The notes: generated from the sequence alone by a model not told the origin. A stretch of DNA of 64,000 nucleotides from Candidatus Rhodoferax bjergmarkensis (GCA_016708345.1 JADJFX010000009.1:186001-250000), one strand, 5' to 3'. Counted from the stretch's first letter, positions 50,616 to 60,269 are shown. Made by a program: numbers and translations.

Positions 50616-51933
50616 GATGGGAGCACGTGGTGGCTTGGCCCATCACCACCTGGGGCCGGGCTTGTGCAATCGCTTGCCGGGCTTGTTCCACCGATGCAAA
50701 GGCACCCGACTGCGTCAGGCTGTGTGCCAGCGCGTGAGCACTTCTGGAAAACCCGAGCGCGCAACAAACCCATACGGTTTGATTGGCTTGAAGCCGGGCG
50801 TTGATCATCAGCGCGGTGCGCTGCAGGGCAGCCACATCAGGCTCGGTCAGGTCCAGCACCGGGACGCAGCAGCCATGGATGGCGTCCACATTCTGCAGTT
50901 CTGCGCACAGGCTCACGATGGCGGGCTTGTCCGCGGCCAGCCATTCGGCTTGACTTGGGAGACGGCCCAGAAACAAGCCTGGCTGCACTTGCGAAGCCAG
51001 TGGCAATCGCCGCGTCCAAAGCCTTGCATTGAGCCATGCACCAGCGCGATAGGGCCCGAGCAGCCAGCGGCTGGTCCAGTGCATGCGGCCACGGCTGTTC
51101 ATTTGAAAACCGCGCGCACCCAAGCCGCCATAACACAGCGCCACCACGCACAAGGATGTGGCAGGCCACAAGAGCCACAGCGCCACGTCACGCCCCAGCC
51201 AGGAGGACAGCGCGAGTGCCGCCAGCAGCACGGCGGCGACACCGTAGGTCAACGCCAGCTTTATGCGTTGACCCGAACAAGTGGTTTGCCAGGCATAAGG
51301 CATGGACAGCACGCGCTCCAGCGGCCAGAGCCACACGCACACCACACCCAACAGTGCGCCGGTGGGAATGTCGATGAAGTGGTGCTGGTAGGTGGTCAGT
51401 ACGGCACCGCAAATCAGCAAGGTCCAGCCGTGCAGGAACCAGCGCACTGCCGGTGCATGGATTTGGCGGCGGTAGAAATCCCACAGAATCACGGCCAGCG
51501 CAATGTGCAAGGAGGGTGCCTGGTTAAAGGGTTGGTCAAAACCGCGCAAGGCAGCAAACAGCAAACCCGCCGCACCGTCGGCAGGCGGCTGCCCAAAACT
51601 GAAGCGTAGCGGCCACAGAATAAAGCAGCTCACCGCCACCGCTTGCGCAGTGAGCAAGCGAAACGCGTGGCGCCTGAGTTCATGGCGGGTGCGGGCCAAA
51701 AACAGCGAAAGACCGTAAAAGAAGTTGATCGACCAGTACGGAAAAATCGTGTCCTGCCAAAACGGAATATGCCGCTCCCAATCAAACACCACACTGGGCA
51801 CCCGCCCCTGCGCGTCAGCCAAACCGGCCAAGTGGTTGGCCCAGCCATAACTCAGGTAGAACAGCGGTGCCAACAGCGCCAACCAGCCCAAGGCGTGGGG
51901 CCAGGGACGGCGCTTGAGCCAACCCGGCATCAT
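50608..51933 (-). CDS. PAP2 phosphatase fused to a dual-specificity phosphatase (YnbD-like)
   Basis: 441 residues from ATG 51933 (ATGA overlap with the previous stop). An N-terminal multi-pass PAP2 domain has APSLHIALAVILWDFYRR and TYQHHFIDIPTGALLG (His-x3-Asp). The C-terminal ~120 residues form a soluble dual-specificity phosphatase with the Cys-x5-Arg loop CCALGFSRSAHALAH. The combination is that of E. coli YnbD. It probably dephosphorylates a lipid intermediate such as the phosphatidyl-alcohol phosphate made by the YnbA-like enzyme; this is inferred from the cluster. Confidence 0.87.
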   Translation of the reverse strand: MMPGWLKRRPWPHALGWLALLAPLFYLSYGWANHLAGLADAQGRVPSVVFDWERHIPFWQDTIFPYWSINFFYGLSLFLARTRHELRRHAFRLLTAQAVAVSCFILWPLRFSFGQPPADGAAGLLFAALRGFDQPFNQAPSLHIALAVILWDFYRRQIHAPAVRWFLHGWTLLICGAVLTTYQHHFIDIPTGALLGVVCVWLWPLERVLSMPYAWQTTCSGQRIKLALTYGVAAVLLAALALSSWLGRDVALWLLWPATSLCVVALCYGGLGARGFQMNSRGRMHWTSRWLLGPYRAGAWLNARLWTRRLPLASQVQPGLFLGRLPSQAEWLAADKPAIVSLCAELQNVDAIHGCCVPVLDLTEPDVAALQRTALMINARLQANQTVWVCCALGFSRSAHALAHSLTQSGAFASVEQARQAIAQARPQVVMGQATTCSHHG

Positions 51934-53734
51934 TTCGCCTTTGCCCTCGCACGGACCTTGGCACACCGTACCGCCAGCGAAACCGTGAAAATGCCCCACT
52001 CGTCGATGCGCTGGGTGATTTTGGTAAAGCCTGCCGCCTCCACCAGTTGGTCCATCTCAGCCTGTGTGCGCCGTCGCATGACCCAGGCCTGCCCTTGGCG
52101 GTGGCTGGTGAGGGCGCGGGCAATCATTTCCAGCTGCGGATGCCAAGGTTGGCCGGTATAGACCAAGTAGCCACCCGGCGCAATCGCATCGGCTAGGCCC
52201 GCCAGCGAGCGGCTGACCATTTCGTTGCTTGGAAACAGTTCGTACAGTCCAGATACGATCCCAACATTGGGCCGCGCCCCTGATTTTGCCTGGGCCGCCA
52301 ACGAAGCACGGTCAAAGGCATCGGCCTTTTCAAAGCGGGCTAATTGTTGCAAGCCTTTTTCCGCAATCAGCGACTTACCGTCGCGTACATTGATGTCGCT
52401 GTAATCACGCAACAAAATACTGCCGACCTGGCTTCGGACATCTCCGGTCAAGGCCTCCAGCACGTAGCGGCCATGACCGGCGGCAATGTCCATGACGTGC
52501 GCTCTCTGGCCCGCTGCAGCCATACGTCCAATCGCGTCGCGCAATAGTTCCTCCACATGAAGTTTGCGCTGGCGAATGCCGCGCCAGCCAATCGCGTCAA
52601 GGTAGGTCTTGTCGACCACCTTGCCAAGCACGGGGATGCCGCTGGGCTGGTTGCGGTACACATAGTCCAGTGTGCTACCCGAATCAAAGCCGGTGGCATG
52701 CCCCAGCCGGATGCCATCGGACAAGACGCCACCGAGCATCAGTTGGGCCCGGTAGGCTGTCCAATACAGCCCGCGCGGCGAGAGTGAGGGCAAGGCAGCG
52801 GCCAGCGCCTTCGATTCATCGGCCGTGGGGCCACTTTCATCCGCATGGAGCAAGTCCACTCTGGGCGGCGCATGGTCAAACAGGTTCTGAATAAAGGCGC
52901 GCACCTTGGCCACCGCAGGCGCACGGTCTTTCTCGCCCAAGGTGTCATGAAAAAAGCCTGGCAATTCAATTTTTTCCTTGACCGGGCTCGATAGCCGTTC
53001 AAAGAAATCGTGCTGGGGCTGGTGGTGTACCACCCAATCTGCACCAGAAATGAGCAACTGCGTCGGCACCGTGATGGCCTGCGCGTCTTGCACCACGCGC
53101 TCGGCCGCTTCGTACAGGCCCAGCAAAATGTTGACGGCAATGGGGCGGGTGATGAGCGGGTCGGACTCAAAGCTGGCAATACGCTCGGGGTCGTGTGTGA
53201 GGAACTTGGCCTTGACATAACTGGTCACAGAAAACTCGCCGCGCAACTTGTGCAGCAGCGCCAAGCCAGGCCGGGCCAAAGGGACGTAAAGCTTGACCTT
53301 GAACGCCGGCGAGGCCAGCGACATGCCGCGTATTTGTGGCGCATAGTCGTGAACCCAAGTCGATGCCAGTACCGCTCCCACGCTCTGGGCCAACACAAAA
53401 TGTCGTTCAGTGCAAGCCCGTGTTGGGTGTTGATGTGGTCCATAAAGGTTTGCACATCGCGCACCGAGGTGCCAAAGCTCGGGCTGTAGCCGCGTTGCCC
53501 CGGCGATTCACCATGGCCGCGCGCATCCCAGGCAAAAAAATCAAAGTTGGGAAGGTTCAGTTCATCCACCAAATGCTCGATGCGACCTGAATGCTCGTGC
53601 CCGCGATGGAACATGACCACGGCACCTTTGCGGGGCTTCTTCGCGGGCCAGTACCGGTAGAAAAGCGAAACATCATCATGGGTTTGAAAGTGACTTTCTT
53701 TGGGAACGCGTTTTTTACTCATGGTCTTGGTCAT
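51930..53734 (-). pseudogene. Alpha/beta hydrolase-methyltransferase fusion (YnbC-like), one frameshift
   Basis: About 600 residues if one base is restored. The N-terminal part (KKPRKGAVVMFHRGHEHSGR, FFAWDARGHGESPGQRGYSP) continues in the next frame as VLAQSVGAVLAS with the hydrolase nucleophile Ser. The C-terminal half is a class I SAM methyltransferase (VMDIAAGHGRYVLEALTGDV; APGGYLVYTGQPWHPQLEMI). The break is at 53395 where ATTTTG needs one more T. E. coli YnbC has the same two domains. A homopolymer sequencing error is likely, since the rest and its overlapping neighbours are intact. The start is 53734 or 53722; neither has a clear ribosome site. Confidence 0.85.
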
Positions 53735-53788
53735 TTTTGATGAAGTTTTTGAATGAATTGAAATGCAAGATGGGTGGTAAGGTGGCAA

Positions 53789-54391
53789 CTAAGCCGCTTC
53801 TCTCAAAGCCTGCCGGATTCGGTTGACGATATTCAAAACGATGAGCACGGCAACCAGCGGCATCACCCACGCGAGCCAAGGGGGAGTGTGGTCCGTGGCA
53901 ACCAACAGCGCCAGCACGCCAAAGACGAAGGCCCGGTCGCTTTTGCCCATGGGCCCGTCATAACGGCGCGAAGCCCCCACCGTTTGCCCCAGCACACCCG
54001 TCAGCTCTGACATGGCAGACAACAGTACCACCACGGCGACCCAAAAAGTATTGAAGGGGGCAATGATCGCAAACGGCAGGTACAGGGCGGCGTCGGCCAG
54101 CACATCGGTGAGTTCGTTCAAGAACGCGCCCAGCTTGCTCTGTTGCCCATGTTCACGCGCCAACATGCCATCCACAGCATTGAGCGCCATGCGCAAAAAC
54201 ATCCACAGCGGAACCAGTGCAAATGCCTCGCGGACGGGCCAGTGGTACAGCCCCAAACCCAGCGCCACGGACAGCGTGCAAGCGAATACGGTCACCTGAT
54301 TGGCGGTGACCCCAAAGCGGGCCAAAAACTGCACCATGGGGCGCAGCAGGGATTGGAACTGAGGCTTGATTTGGTAGATGGAAAAAGGCAT
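53789..54391 (-). CDS. CDP-alcohol phosphatidyltransferase (YnbA-like)
   Basis: 200 residues, about six membrane segments. The family motif reads NAVDGMLAREHGQQSKLGAF then LNELTD: the second and fourth Asp of D-x2-DG-x2-AR-x8-G-x3-D-x3-D are present, while the first and third are Asn. From memory E. coli YnbA has the same substitutions, so this is a subfamily trait rather than a loss. It would transfer an alcohol onto CDP-diacylglycerol. It is the first gene of the five-gene cluster; the product is unknown. Confidence 0.86.
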   Translation of the reverse strand: MPFSIYQIKPQFQSLLRPMVQFLARFGVTANQVTVFACTLSVALGLGLYHWPVREAFALVPLWMFLRMALNAVDGMLAREHGQQSKLGAFLNELTDVLADAALYLPFAIIAPFNTFWVAVVVLLSAMSELTGVLGQTVGASRRYDGPMGKSDRAFVFGVLALLVATDHTPPWLAWVMPLVAVLIVLNIVNRIRQALREAA

Positions 54392-54406
54392 GTTGTGCTC
54401 TGGCTC

Positions 54407-56062
54407 TCAGCCTTGCGCCTCAGGTGCACTGGTGGCCTCAAACTCTTGCTGGTAGCGCTCCAGGCTGTTGACCGAGCCGCAGACAAAAAGGGTATCGTCC
54501 GGGCGCACTTCAAAGCCGTCGCCAAACTCCACCAGCACCTCCCGGTCGCGCTCCACCGCCACCACCTTGGCACCCGTACGCTCAAGCACCTCGCAACGCC
54601 AAGGGTGCTCACCGGCCAGTTTGGCCGCGTTCAAGCGGATGAACTTGACCCGGTTTTCAACGTGAATGGTCTGTTCGCCCAGCAAGTGGTAGGCCAAAAT
54701 TTGCCCGGCCACCTGCCCCACGGAAATGGCGAAATCAGCACCCGATCGGTAGATGCGCGGCGTGTTGGGCGTGCGCAGCACCCGCACGATCAGCGGCACC
54801 TCCGGTGCGTAGTCACGCACCACAGCGGTGGCAAAGACGGATTCACCGTCATCACTGAGGGCCAGCACCACCGCGCTGGCTTCACGCACCCTGGCTTTGT
54901 CCAGACTGGACCACTCCAGCACGTTGCCCACCACATCCACACCGGGGGCCGCCATACGGTCAATGACGGTGCAGGTTTCACCGGCGTCGTGCAGCAATTC
55001 GATGACCTTCTGGCCAACCGCGCCAAAGCCCGCCACCACAATCGGGCCGGCCCGGCGAATGGGCATGGCCATGCGCTCCACTTTTTCCAAGTTGGCATGA
55101 ATCCCCACCACAACCAAAATGCAGCCGGGTTGCACCCGCGTGTCCGGTCCCTTGGTGGTGGTAAAAACGCCGCCATACCATTGGCCAATGACCGACACGC
55201 CATGCTGCTCGCGCAGGTGCAGTTCGCCCAGCCTTTTGCCAGCCAATGGGCTTCCGGTGTGCACCCTGAACTCTGCCATACCGACTTGCGCGCCCAAAAG
55301 ATGCATCCCTTCAGCAGGCGGGCTGATGCGGGTGCTGGCACGCGAGGCCAGCGCGGCACCGAGCACATGGGACGGGGCAAACACTTCGGTGGCACCAATC
55401 TGGACCATGGGTGCGCGGTAAAGGGGGTCGTCTGCGAGAGCATACAGCGGGCCTTTGAAACCATATTCACGGGCCAACAGCGTGCAAGTTGCATTGGCAT
55501 GGTCACCCGCATTGCAAACCAGCGCCCGCGCTTGCTCAACCCGTGACAGCGCCGAGGGGTCTTCCGCCAGTTTGCCAAACACCACGTTGTAGCCACGGTC
55601 ACGCAGGCTGCGTGCCTGTGCCATGTCTTCCTCAAAAATGACAAACGGACTTTTCACGCCATCGAACTCCACCAGCAGGGACTCAATCGCCGGGCCGAAG
55701 CGGTAAAAGAGCACTTTTCCGTCCATTGGGGGCAGCACTTGCGGCAGGCGAACCTCGAACTTTTCTTCAAAATAAGGCAGCACCAGTACCGGAAAGATCA
55801 AAAAAACGAGCAGCTGGCCAATAAACGGTGTGACGATGACGAACAAGGCCATCACCGGATGGCTCCAGTGGTTGTCCGCACCGTAGCCGGTATTCGTCAT
55901 GGTTTCGGAGGCCCACTGCAGGCCCTGCAAAAAAGTGCGCGGACTGCCTTCTAGGTGGTTCATTCCTAGCATGTACAGGGTTCCAAGCACCAACACGACC
56001 AAAGGCAACACAGCCAGCAGCGCAAACAGTCCACGGGACGTCCGGTTTGATTTTTTTCGCAT
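54407..56062 (-). CDS. Two-TM potassium channel with tandem RCK (TrkA-N/TrkA-C) domains
   Basis: 551 residues. TM1 (~residues 11-33, LFALLAVLPLVVLVLGTLYM), a pore helix and selectivity filter TMTNTGYGAD (TxTGYG-like), and TM2 (~72-98, LFVIVTPFIGQLLVFLIFPV) form an MthK-like pore. Two cytosolic RCK units follow: one from ~residue 115 (GKVLFYRFGPAIESLLVEFD) and one from ~340 (GPIVVAGFGAVGQKVIELLH) with a GxGxxG nucleotide site; each ends in a TrkA-C-like domain. It is therefore a ligand-gated K+ (or cation) channel rather than a Trk subunit. It is 15 bp upstream of the ynbA-like gene and divergent from the ABC gene. Confidence 0.88.
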   Translation of the reverse strand: MRKKSNRTSRGLFALLAVLPLVVLVLGTLYMLGMNHLEGSPRTFLQGLQWASETMTNTGYGADNHWSHPVMALFVIVTPFIGQLLVFLIFPVLVLPYFEEKFEVRLPQVLPPMDGKVLFYRFGPAIESLLVEFDGVKSPFVIFEEDMAQARSLRDRGYNVVFGKLAEDPSALSRVEQARALVCNAGDHANATCTLLAREYGFKGPLYALADDPLYRAPMVQIGATEVFAPSHVLGAALASRASTRISPPAEGMHLLGAQVGMAEFRVHTGSPLAGKRLGELHLREQHGVSVIGQWYGGVFTTTKGPDTRVQPGCILVVVGIHANLEKVERMAMPIRRAGPIVVAGFGAVGQKVIELLHDAGETCTVIDRMAAPGVDVVGNVLEWSSLDKARVREASAVVLALSDDGESVFATAVVRDYAPEVPLIVRVLRTPNTPRIYRSGADFAISVGQVAGQILAYHLLGEQTIHVENRVKFIRLNAAKLAGEHPWRCEVLERTGAKVVAVERDREVLVEFGDGFEVRPDDTLFVCGSVNSLERYQQEFEATSAPEAQG

Positions 56063-56211
56063 GGTTCAAATTCGCTTTATCCGTTTTAAATACCCTGAAG
56101 TATCCCCGGCACCGGAGGGTGGATGCAAACAGTTGATTGATCCGCTCCGCCAGCAAGGTTCAGAATCCCTCTTATCATCGGGTGGCTTCAAACCGACTGT
56201 ATTTTGACCGT

Positions 56212-57030
56212 ATGACCCTACTGCCCACTCCTGCCCTTGTCGAATTTCGCAACCTGACGTTCAGCTACGGGGAGCATGTTGTTCTGAACAACGTATCCCT
56301 GAGCGTGCCACGCGGCAAGGTCACGGCGTTAATCGGCCCGACCAGCGCTGGCAAAACCACCACCCTGCGTTTGATCGGCGGGGAGCACCGGGCGCAGTCG
56401 GGTCAAATGCTGTTCGATGGGCAAGATGTGGCAAAGATGAACCAAACACAGCTCTACGCAGCCCGGCGCCGCATGGGGGTGATGTTTCAGTTTGGTGCCC
56501 TGTTTGCCGATTTGACCGTGTTTGACAACGTGGCCTTTCCGCTGCGCGAACACACACAACTGGCCGAACCGCTGATCCGCGACATTGTTTTGATGAAACT
56601 CAACGCCGTGGGCTTGCGCGGTGCCCGCGACCTGATGCCCAGCGAGGTGTCGGGCGGCATGGCCCGTCGCATTGCCCTGGCACGGGCCATTGCATTGGAC
56701 CCGGAACTGGTGATGTATGACGAACCGTTTTCAGGGCTGGACCCTATTTCCCTGCGCACCGCCGCCAACCTGATTCACGAACTCAATGACTCCATGGGGC
56801 TGACCAGCATCTTTGTGTCACACGAGCTCAAACAAACCCTGGGCATTGCCGACCACGTGATCGTTCTCTCGGAAGGAAAAGTCGCCATAGCCGGAACGCC
56901 TGACGAGGTGCGCCACAGCACTGACCCGCTGGTGTACCAGTATGTGAACTCGCGGCCTGACGGGCCTATGCAGTTTCACTTTCCCGCCGTCACAGTGGCA
57001 GACGACTTCGGGCTTGCCGGCCAGCCCTGA
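56212..57030 (+). CDS. ABC transporter ATPase, MlaF type
   Basis: 272 residues from ATG 56212. Walker A GPTSAGKTTTLRLIGG, Q-loop GVMFQFGALFADLTVFDNV, signature VSGGMARRIALARAIALDPE, Walker B LVMYDEPFSGLD and switch His in FVSHE. The FQFGALFADLTVFDNVAFPL stretch is characteristic of MlaF, which powers retrograde phospholipid transport from the outer membrane. No permease (MlaE) or MCE protein is adjacent, so it is an orphan here; Walker A has TS where NG is usual but keeps GxxxxGKT. Confidence 0.85.
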   Translation: MTLLPTPALVEFRNLTFSYGEHVVLNNVSLSVPRGKVTALIGPTSAGKTTTLRLIGGEHRAQSGQMLFDGQDVAKMNQTQLYAARRRMGVMFQFGALFADLTVFDNVAFPLREHTQLAEPLIRDIVLMKLNAVGLRGARDLMPSEVSGGMARRIALARAIALDPELVMYDEPFSGLDPISLRTAANLIHELNDSMGLTSIFVSHELKQTLGIADHVIVLSEGKVAIAGTPDEVRHSTDPLVYQYVNSRPDGPMQFHFPAVTVADDFGLAGQP

Positions 57031-57070
57031 CGTTCACGTTGTCAAGCGCAGCGTTTTGACATGCCTTGCG

Positions 57071-58249
57071 TCACGATGCATCGGGTTTCACCGCCCGGTA
57101 CAGCGCCCGCACAATGTCCGACTGGGTGACCACGCCCACCAGCCGGTTTTCTTCATCAATCACGGGAATGTGTTTGTGCCCTTTTTTTGAGAACAGCGGA
57201 ACCAGCTCAATGGCATGCCGGTGCGCGCTGGCAACCTGTACCTTGCGGGTCATGATCTGCCCGACCACTTCGGGCTTGTCTGAATGGGATGCTCCGTTGC
57301 GCTGCAAAAAGGAACGCAGGCGCAGGCCGATTCCACTGTGGTCGTCCAGATCGACCTGACGCAAGAAATCCGACGCTGTCACGATGCCGACGATGCGCCG
57401 GGACCGATCAATGACAGGCAGCGCCTTGATTCTGTGCTCACGCATCAAATGCCAGGCATCACCCAAGGCGGTGCCATATTGAACCGCCACCGGCTCCGGG
57501 CTCATGATGTCAACACAGCGCAGCTCGCCCAGATTGCGCTGGTAGGCGGCCAGCTCGGCATAGTGCAGCAGCTCTTCCAGATCGTCACGGCTGACATCGA
57601 GCACCTGGTTGTAGTGCGCCAGAGCGGCATCCAGATCCTGTGCGCTGAACCGGTTGGTGTCGGCTGGCGGACTGACCGGGCTGCGCTGGGCGTGCGGGTA
57701 CATTCGGCCAGAGAGGTTGTTGTAAACAATACCTGCCAAAACCAAAAGTACAGAGTTCGCCAGCACCGGGAACAGCGCAAACCGGTAGCTGGTGACATGC
57801 AATAAAACCGCCAGCAAAGCACTGGCACCGCCCGGAGGGTGCAAACAGCGCAAGGCAAACATCAGCGCAATGGCCAGAGCCACACCGAGCGCAGCCGCCC
57901 ACACCGGGTCTGCCACCAAACTGGCACAGGTGATGCCCGCCAAGGCAGAAACCGTGTTGCCGCCCACTATCGCCCACGGCTGCGCCATGGGGCTGGCCGG
58001 TGCGGCAAACAGCAAGACCGCGCTGGCCCCCATCGGGGCCACCAGCCATGTTGCGGAGAGCGCGGGGTCACTCAGCCAGCGCGAAATCAGTGCCGTCAGG
58101 CCAATGCCAAATGCAGCACCCACCAATGCGCGCCAGCGCTCTTTTTGATTGACCTGCAGAGGTGCAGGCAAAAACCGAAGCGCAAAAGACCGCATTCGCC
58201 CGGCCATCTCGGCACGGTGCTCGCCAGAAAGAAGATCAGCCAAACTCAC
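57071..58249 (-). CDS. HPP family membrane protein with C-terminal CBS pair
   Basis: 392 residues. About five membrane segments in the first ~200 residues contain WLVAPMGASAVLLFAAPASP and the name-giving FALRCLHPPGGASALLA. Two CBS domains follow (VDIMSPEPVAVQYGTALGDA; IMTRKVQVASAHRHAIELVP) ending HIPVIDEENRLVGVVTQSDI. HPP proteins are implicated in nitrite or other small-anion transport in plants and cyanobacteria; CBS pairs usually bind adenylates. The substrate is not assigned. Confidence 0.88.
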   Translation of the reverse strand: MSLADLLSGEHRAEMAGRMRSFALRFLPAPLQVNQKERWRALVGAAFGIGLTALISRWLSDPALSATWLVAPMGASAVLLFAAPASPMAQPWAIVGGNTVSALAGITCASLVADPVWAAALGVALAIALMFALRCLHPPGGASALLAVLLHVTSYRFALFPVLANSVLLVLAGIVYNNLSGRMYPHAQRSPVSPPADTNRFSAQDLDAALAHYNQVLDVSRDDLEELLHYAELAAYQRNLGELRCVDIMSPEPVAVQYGTALGDAWHLMREHRIKALPVIDRSRRIVGIVTASDFLRQVDLDDHSGIGLRLRSFLQRNGASHSDKPEVVGQIMTRKVQVASAHRHAIELVPLFSKKGHKHIPVIDEENRLVGVVTQSDIVRALYRAVKPDAS

Positions 58250-58290
58250 TTTTTAATCTTTCTGGCTCTGAAGGCATCCCCTGATGACCT

Positions 58291-58950
58291 TCAGTCTTTT
58301 CCGTACAGGGGTGAACGTGGGCCGGGCAAGATGCCGTTGACCTTGTTGGCAAACAAAAGGCGTGCCGTGGTGATGCCCGCCACCTCGTGGCTTTTATCGG
58401 TCACGGTGGCAATCACCTGTTTGACAATCGCCGTGATCAACATACCGGCTACCCCGCCTTGCTGGCTCTTGCCTTCTTCACTCGAAGCCGTGGCCGCGCC
58501 TGTCCACAGCACCTTGCCGGTTTTCAAGTCCACCAGGCGAGCGCCTGCCGTGACGATGGAGGCACTGCTGATCACCCGGTACACCGTACCGTATTCGCTG
58601 ATGGTGATGTACAGCGCCGCATCGGCCCCAAAAATCTCGCGCAACTTGGCCGCTGGCGTGGCGTGCATATCAGCAGGTTGCGCCATGCCGTTTTCTTTGA
58701 AGGTTTCAGCCACCAGGGTGACAGGCATCACGTAGTAGCCGGACTCGGCCAGCGGCAGCGTGGCGTAGGACAACACACTGTAAGAGGCTTGTACTTCAGG
58801 GGTGTTGTTCAGCGGCGGCAGCACCACAATGGAACGGGGCTTGCTTTCCTTGAACGCGGTGTAATCGTAGGGCTGGCGTGTGGCGCAACCGGTCATGAGC
58901 AGCAAGCCAGCGACGATGGCCAGTGCTTTGAGGGTTCTTGTGCAGCTCAT
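58291..58950 (-). CDS. DUF799 lipoprotein
   Basis: 219 residues with a lipobox signal peptide (ALAIVAGLLLMTGCATRQ, Cys ~22). KPRSIVVLPPLNNTPEVQAS, GYYVMPVTLVAETFKENGMA and ADAALYITISEYGTVYRVIS define the DUF799 (GNA1162-like) family. Its ATG overlaps the stop of the DUF4810 gene (ATGA). It is the third gene of a conserved outer-membrane lipoprotein operon with a CsgG-like partner. Confidence 0.9.
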   Translation of the reverse strand: MSCTRTLKALAIVAGLLLMTGCATRQPYDYTAFKESKPRSIVVLPPLNNTPEVQASYSVLSYATLPLAESGYYVMPVTLVAETFKENGMAQPADMHATPAAKLREIFGADAALYITISEYGTVYRVISSASIVTAGARLVDLKTGKVLWTGAATASSEEGKSQQGGVAGMLITAIVKQVIATVTDKSHEVAGITTARLLFANKVNGILPGPRSPLYGKD

Positions 58951-59324
58951 AAAGCTTTCCCTGCATTGGGTTTTTTGAAGTTGCGCAGCAGAAAGTTCAT
59001 GTAGGTTTCAGATTCCGGGAACTGCTTTTTTTCGATTTCGATGTGCTGGACAAACTGATCCAATTTACCTTGCTGCCCATACAGCAAGCCCAAATGCGCG
59101 TGGTAACCCGGCGGTGGTTTGGCGCCGCTGGCCTGAATTTTTTGCAGATCGTCTTCCATCATCCGCATCTGCACATCCGGGCTGAGTTTGTCGGTGCGAA
59201 AGTAGGCGTCAACATGGCCTTGGTAATCTTGCCATTGGTAGAGCGAAGGTGCGCGAGCGGCGCAGCCACCCAATACCGCGCACGCCATCACCAGCGCCAG
59301 CGCGCTTGTTCGGCTGTTCATCAT
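58947..59324 (-). CDS. DUF4810 lipoprotein
   Basis: 125 residues from ATG 59324 (AGGAA upstream). Signal peptide with lipobox (ALALVMACAVLGGCAARA), then LYQWQDYQGHVDAYFRTDKL and PPGYHAHLGLLYGQQGKLDQ, matching DUF4810. The middle has a TPR-like helix pair. It lies between the CsgG-like and DUF799 genes, overlapping the latter by 4 bp. Confidence 0.88.
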   Translation of the reverse strand: MMNSRTSALALVMACAVLGGCAARAPSLYQWQDYQGHVDAYFRTDKLSPDVQMRMMEDDLQKIQASGAKPPPGYHAHLGLLYGQQGKLDQFVQHIEIEKKQFPESETYMNFLLRNFKKPNAGKAL

Positions 59325-59371
59325 GTGTTTCCTTGAAAAGTGCAGGGTCAAGCCAAGTACGGGGTCAAAGC

Positions 59372-60046
59372 TCAAGGCGCAGGACGCCAGGCACCGGAAT
59401 CGATACCGGCCACCAGTGCGTTGACCGCCTCCCGAATGGCCAAGTCCAGCACCTTGCCATTGAGCGTCGCGTCATAACTTGCGGTACCGCCAAAACCAAT
59501 CACTTCACGCTCCGACAGGCTGTATTCACCGGCACCTTGCGCGGAGTAAACCACTTCGGAGGTCAGCGAGTTCACGATGTTCAAGCTGACTTTGGCATAG
59601 GCAATTTGCGTTTTGCCACGACCCAAAATGCCAAACAACTGCTTGTCACCCACGTCCTTGCGACCAAACTCGGTCACATCACCCGTCACGACAAACTCGG
59701 CACCCTTGAGGTTTTGGGCTTTTTTCTGCAGCGCAGCTTCCTCCTTGATGGCACCCATATTGGTGCGGTCGAGCACACTGAAGCGGCGGCTTTGTTGCAA
59801 GTGGGTGACCAAAATGGTTTGCGCCTGACCACCCAAACGGTCCACATTGTCAGAAAAAACGCCCCGCATGAACGAGGAATGGTTGTCAAACCGACCCACT
59901 GAAATGGCCGAGCGTGGGCCGTTATAGCCTTGGGCAGCGGACTCCACTTTTTGAATCGGAAGGGTTCTGGATTCTTCCTGGTGCGCGCAACCAACAAAGG
60001 CCAGTGAAGCCGCGGTCAAAGCAGCGAAATAAATACATTTTTTCAT
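59372..60046 (-). CDS. CsgG/HfaB family lipoprotein
   Basis: 224 residues from ATG 60046. Lipobox signal peptide (FAALTAASLAFVGCAHQE), then SAISVGRFDNHSSFMRGVFS, TILVTHLQQSRRFSVLDRTN and ADFVVTGDV-like GAEFVVTGDVTEFGRKDVGD, the CsgG pore-family core. CsgG forms a nonameric secretion pore in curli systems, but no curli subunit genes are present; the CsgG-DUF4810-DUF799 set is a separate conserved operon (also in Neisseria as NMB1164-1162, from memory). Confidence 0.9.
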   Translation of the reverse strand: MKKCIYFAALTAASLAFVGCAHQEESRTLPIQKVESAAQGYNGPRSAISVGRFDNHSSFMRGVFSDNVDRLGGQAQTILVTHLQQSRRFSVLDRTNMGAIKEEAALQKKAQNLKGAEFVVTGDVTEFGRKDVGDKQLFGILGRGKTQIAYAKVSLNIVNSLTSEVVYSAQGAGEYSLSEREVIGFGGTASYDATLNGKVLDLAIREAVNALVAGIDSGAWRPAP

Positions 60047-60269
60047 GGGTGGTGGAGTCCGTATAAACACATTGACCTGCCGGGGAACATGGGGCTCCGC
60101 AAGCGTCAAAGGCGCGGTAGTGTAACAAAGCCCTTTTTTGGCAAATCAAAATTAAGGCCAGCAATGCTGTTGAAATGCCAAGTTCAACGCACGCATTGGC
60201 AGTAAAACGACAGGAAATGGGCTGGTTTGGGTGCGGTGAAAAGGCTAGAGTGCCGTTCAGGCTCAGAAA

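Noticed and set aside
53789..54391. Inactive CDP-alcohol transferase because two motif Asp residues are Asn
   Set aside because: As I recall E. coli YnbA has the same substitutions, so they look like a subfamily feature rather than decay.
59372..60046. Curli secretion system
   Set aside because: Only a CsgG-family lipoprotein is present; the neighbours are DUF4810 and DUF799, a different conserved operon without CsgA/B/E/F.
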